Assembly: GCA_004362315.1 (NCBI GenBank)
Contig: SNWL01000009.1
Location: forward strand, 186,001-250,000
Direction of reading: 5' to 3'
From: Mycobacterium sp. BK086
Lineage (GTDB): Bacteria > Actinomycetota > Actinomycetes > Mycobacteriales > Mycobacteriaceae
Length of the DNA: 64,000 nucleotides
The notes under the pieces are model-generated. The model had not been told where the DNA came from and did no database searches. It saw only the letters and a list, made by a program, of their open reading frames with translations. Below, one piece after another: positions 60,882-64,000 of the stretch; within the stretch, counting starts at the first letter, position 1, and every line of letters begins with the position of its first letter. A program made the translations under genes and the position numbers.

Positions 60882-61392
60882 CTCAACGGGCAAAACCTAC
60901 CCATCAGTAAGAATTTGCCAGCAAACTTCTTGACGCCATTTTGGTGAACAAATGTGGACTGAAAAACCGAGCAAGTGCTTGGCTGGATGTCGTCGCGCTC
61001 GCCACCTGGCGAAAAATCCTCAGGTAACGATTCGATAACAATCGTGCTTTGATCTGCACCGTTGCGCCTACTCAACCGTAACCACCTACATGCAGGACGT
61101 TTGTCCCGGATGGTCTGGGCGGCCGTTTGGCGCTGTGTTACCCGTTGTGCTGTTACCCGTGCGTAGAACTCGCCAGTAACCAATATCGGACGGAAAATGG
61201 TGCTGGTTCTTATGCCACTCTTAGTACAGCCGGGATGTTCCGCAGGCCTTCGGGGGAGGGATCGCGCGGACGCCGTGATTCGACGGGGAATCGCCGACAA
61301 GACCTGCGCAGGGCAGCGCAGGCCTGACACGCCGACACATACGAAGCGAATGCGCGAAGACGCGACGACGAGCACCAAGGGAGATACATAAG
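60882..61392. promoter_or_regulatory. Long upstream region of fas
   Basis: This 511-base region holds no gene I can support; short open frames in it have no ribosome-binding sites or protein-like composition. The AT content is clearly higher than the surrounding DNA around 60890-61060, as expected for a promoter region. A direct repeat (61136-61160) and the sequence GCCAGTAACC at 61172-61181 (which includes GTAAC, the reverse of GTTAC) may be FasR-type regulator sites, but I could not match them to a known operator. A GGGAGATACATAAG site precedes the fas GTG. Confidence 0.6.
61136..61160. repeat. Direct repeat TGTTACCCGT in fas promoter region
   Basis: TGTTACCCGT occurs at 61136-61145 and 61151-61160, 15 bases apart start to start. 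This spacing is between one and two helical turns. It may be a tandem regulator site for fas. Confidence 0.5.
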
Positions 61393-64000
61393 GTGACGAT
61401 CCACGAGCACGACAGGCTGTCCACGGGGGACGGATCACGGCGCGGCGGTGCCAAGCAGACCAGTACTCATGCTCTCGTCGACCGGCTCAATGCCGGCGAG
61501 CCCTACGCCGTTGCCTTCGGCGGGCAGGGCAGCGCCTGGCTGGAGACCCTCGAAGAGCTGGTCACCTCGGCCGGCATCGAATCCGAGCTCGCAACCCTCG
61601 CCGGTGAGGCTGAGCTGCTGCTGGAGCCCGTCGCCGACGAGCTGGTGGTGGTCCGCCCGATCGGCTTCGAGCCGCTGCGCTGGGTGCGCGCGCTGGCCGC
61701 CGACGAGGCGATTCCCTCGGCCAAGCAGCTGACGTCGGCGGCGGTGTCGGTTCCCGGCGTCCTGCTGACCCAGATCGCCGCCATCCGCGCGCTGGCTCGC
61801 CAGGGCATGGATCTGGCCGCCGCACCGCCGGTCGCGGTCGCAGGCCACTCTCAGGGCGTGCTGGCCGTGGAGGCGCTGCGCGCTGCCGGCGCCAAGGACG
61901 TCCAGCTGCTGGCGCTGGCTCAGCTGATCGGTGCCGCGGGCACCCTGGTGGCCCGTCGCCGCGGCATTTCGGTCCTCGGTGACCGTCCGCCGATGGTTTC
62001 GGTGACCAACGCCGAGCCCGAGCGCATCTACGAACTCCTCGAAGAGTTTGCTCAGGATGTCCGTACCGTGCTTCCTCCGGTGCTGTCGATCCGCAACGGC
62101 CGGCGCTCTGTCGTCATCACCGGCACCCCGGAGCAGCTGTCCCGTTTCGAGCTCTATTGCGAGCAGATCGCCGAGGCCGAAGCGGCCGACCGCAAGAACA
62201 AGGTGCGTGGCGGCGCGGTCTTCAAGCCGATGTTCGATCCGGTCCAGGTCGAGGTGGGCTTCCACACGCCTCGCCTGGCCGACGGCATCGACATCGTCGG
62301 CCGCTGGGCCGCCGCGGTCGGCCTTGACGTCGAGCTGGCTCGTGGCCTGGCCGACGCGATCCTGGTCCAGCAGGTGGACTGGGTCGAAGAGGTCACCGCG
62401 CTCAACGAGGCCGGCGCCCGCTGGATTCTCGACCTCGGCCCCGGTGACATCCTGACCCGACTCACCGCCCCGGTGATCCGCGGGCTGGGCATCGGCATCG
62501 TGCCGGCCGCCACCCGCGGCGGGCAGCGCAATCTGTTCACGGTCGGCGCCGTGCCCGAGGTCGCCAAGCCGTGGTCGAGCTACGCGCCCTCGGTGATCCG
62601 CCTGCCCGACGGCTCGGTGAAGCTGTCGACGAAGTTCACCCGGCTCACCGGCCGCTCGCCGATCCTGCTCGCGGGCATGACGCCGACGACCGTCGACGCC
62701 AAGATCGTCGCCGCGGCGGCCAACGCCGGACACTGGGCCGAGCTGGCCGGCGGCGGCCAGGTCACCGAGCCCATCTTCGACAAGCGCATTGCCGAGCTGG
62801 CCACGTTGCTCGAACCGGGCCGCACGATCCAGTTCAACTCGCTGTTCCTCGACCCCTACCTGTGGAAGCTGCAGCTGGGCGGTAAGCGGTTGGTGCAGAA
62901 GGCACGCCAGTCCGGGGCACCGATCGACGGCGTCGTCGTCAGCGCCGGCATCCCCGATCTGGAAGAGGCCGTCGAGCTGATCGACGAGCTGAACACCGTC
63001 GGCATCGCCCACGTGGTGTTCAAGCCGGGCACCGTCGAGCAGATCCGTTCGGTCATCCGGATCGCCGCCGAGGTGCCCACCAAGCCCGTCATCGTCCACA
63101 TCGAGGGCGGCCGCGCCGGTGGCCACCACTCCTGGGAAGACCTCGACGACCTGCTGCTGACCACCTACTCCGAACTGCGCGGCCGCGCCAACATCACGGT
63201 CTGCGTCGGCGGTGGCATCGGCACGCCGGAGCGCTCGGCGGAGTACCTGTCCGGCCGGTGGTCGCTGGCCTACGGCTATCCGCTGATGCCGGTCGACGGC
63301 ATCCTGGTCGGCACCGCTGCGATGGCCTGCCTGGAGGCCACCACCTCGCCGGCCGTCAAGCAGTTGCTGGTCGACACCGTCGGCACCGACACCTGGGTCG
63401 GGGCCGGAAAAGCCTTGAACGGCATGGCATCCGGGCGCAGCCAGCTCGGTGCCGACATCCACGAGATCGACAATGCCGCCTCCCGGTGCGGCCGGCTGCT
63501 CGACGATGTCGCCGGTGACGCCGACGCGGTTGCTGAGCGTCGCGAGGAGATCATCGCCGCGATGGCGGTCACCGCCAAGCCGTACTTCGGCGACGTCGCC
63601 GAGATGACCTACCTGCAGTGGCTGCAGCGCTACGTGGAACTGGCGATCGGTGACGGCGACTCGACCGCCGACACCAAGATCGCCGACTCGCCGTGGTTGG
63701 ACATCACCTGGCGTGACCGCTTCGCCGAGATGCTGCAACGCGCCGAGGCCCGCCTCAATGCGAAAGACACCGGCCCGATCGAGACGCTGTTCGACGCGTC
63801 GTCGGCCGACGGCGAATGGCTGCTGGAGAACCCCGACCAGGCGCTGCAGGCGCTGACCGACCGCTACCCGGACGCATCCTCGGTGCTGCTGCACCCGGCG
63901 GACGTGCCGTTCTTCATCCAGCTGTGCAAGGTGCTGGGCAAGCCGGTGAACTTCGTCCCGGTCATCGACAAGGACGTGCGGCGCTGGTGGCGTAGCGACT
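61393..64000 (+). CDS. fas: Type I fatty acid synthase (partial, N-terminal 869 codons)
   Basis: The window ends inside the gene. Mycobacterial FAS-I is a single chain of about 3,000 residues that makes C16-C26 acyl-CoA for membrane lipids and for mycolic acid precursors. The first region is the acetyltransferase, with FGGQGSAW and the nucleophile S153 in GHSQGVLAVE. A second begins near residue 390 (IRLPDGSVKLSTKFTRL) and carries the enoyl reductase with TRLTGRSPILLAGMTPTTVD, HWAELAGGGQV and VHIEGGRAGGHHSWED for FMN binding. The start is GTG 61393. The Tat-exported DUF1906 gene upstream matches the known synteny. Confidence 0.96.
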   Translation, partial: MTIHEHDRLSTGDGSRRGGAKQTSTHALVDRLNAGEPYAVAFGGQGSAWLETLEELVTSAGIESELATLAGEAELLLEPVADELVVVRPIGFEPLRWVRALAADEAIPSAKQLTSAAVSVPGVLLTQIAAIRALARQGMDLAAAPPVAVAGHSQGVLAVEALRAAGAKDVQLLALAQLIGAAGTLVARRRGISVLGDRPPMVSVTNAEPERIYELLEEFAQDVRTVLPPVLSIRNGRRSVVITGTPEQLSRFELYCEQIAEAEAADRKNKVRGGAVFKPMFDPVQVEVGFHTPRLADGIDIVGRWAAAVGLDVELARGLADAILVQQVDWVEEVTALNEAGARWILDLGPGDILTRLTAPVIRGLGIGIVPAATRGGQRNLFTVGAVPEVAKPWSSYAPSVIRLPDGSVKLSTKFTRLTGRSPILLAGMTPTTVDAKIVAAAANAGHWAELAGGGQVTEPIFDKRIAELATLLEPGRTIQFNSLFLDPYLWKLQLGGKRLVQKARQSGAPIDGVVVSAGIPDLEEAVELIDELNTVGIAHVVFKPGTVEQIRSVIRIAAEVPTKPVIVHIEGGRAGGHHSWEDLDDLLLTTYSELRGRANITVCVGGGIGTPERSAEYLSGRWSLAYGYPLMPVDGILVGTAAMACLEATTSPAVKQLLVDTVGTDTWVGAGKALNGMASGRSQLGADIHEIDNAASRCGRLLDDVAGDADAVAERREEIIAAMAVTAKPYFGDVAEMTYLQWLQRYVELAIGDGDSTADTKIADSPWLDITWRDRFAEMLQRAEARLNAKDTGPIETLFDASSADGEWLLENPDQALQALTDRYPDASSVLLHPADVPFFIQLCKVLGKPVNFVPVIDKDVRRWWRSD

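Noticed and set aside
61127-61391. Short open frames of 64-66 codons in the fas upstream region.
   Set aside because: They lack ribosome-binding sites and protein-like composition, and they overlap one another in different frames.
61435-63894. An 819-codon open frame on the minus strand, opposite fas.
   Set aside because: It is a GC-driven antisense shadow: fas on the plus strand has clear acyltransferase and enoyl reductase motifs, while the antisense translation is rich in Arg, Gly, Asp and His with no domain.

Overview
The window is high-GC actinobacterial DNA, most likely from a fast-growing environmental Mycobacterium (Mycolicibacterium type). The evidence is the start of a mycobacterial type I fatty acid synthase (fas) preceded by a Tat-exported DUF1906 protein, a DevR-DevS (DosR-DosS) pair with the Rv3134c-like universal stress protein, two Acg-type nitroreductase-like genes, a pair of Mce-associated membrane proteins, a mycofactocin-type SDR and very many lipid or ring-catabolism genes. 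No rRNA, tRNA, CRISPR array or insertion sequence was seen.

Layout. 1-1099 holds the end of a minus-strand unit (sugar-epimerase-like SDR, SnoaL-like protein). 1161-6986 has a TetR gene followed by a tightly coupled plus-strand run: TauD-like dioxygenase, LLM oxidoreductase, sulfotransferase, TIM-barrel isomerase-like protein and DUF1214-like protein. 6992-10972 has a crotonase and an acyl-CoA synthetase, divergent, then a KstD-like flavoprotein. 11116-21067 is an IclR-controlled catabolic operon: C-C hydrolase, MhpA-like hydroxylase, MhpB-like extradiol dioxygenase, KstD-like flavoprotein, LLM enzyme, SDR, cyclase-family protein and alpha/beta hydrolase. 21414-23114 is a secreted hydrolase. 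23226-27446 is a minus-strand operon of P450, mycofactocin-type SDR and molybdopterin oxidoreductase.

27824-40455 is a long plus-strand cluster: SDR, TetR, 3Fe-4S ferredoxin, P450, amidohydrolase, two M24-fold proteins, crotonase, double-domain CaiB/BaiF CoA-transferase, a second amidohydrolase and an acyl-CoA ligase. It looks like a complete route for an unidentified substrate. 40702-46080 has a tiny Cys-rich peptide, two Mce-associated proteins, an acyl-CoA synthetase, two unknown proteins, a Bfd-like ferredoxin, a SnoaL-like protein and an SDR. Related palindromes near TGAGAAnnnnnTTCTCA lie at 11952, 27551, 37785 and 40540, in front of four of these transcription units, suggesting that one regulator joins them.

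46103-52758 is a DosR (hypoxia/dormancy) island: Acg-like, USP, DevS, DevR, USP, DUF1876 (Rv1738-like) and a second Acg-like gene, with one strong DosR box at 51701 and two weaker ones. 52769-60146 has an acyl-CoA dehydrogenase, a ChaB-type protein, an MFS transporter and a complete polyamine-type ABC importer. 60147-64000 has the DUF1906 protein and the first 869 codons of fas. Functions are assigned from motifs and remembered family features; no database search was run.
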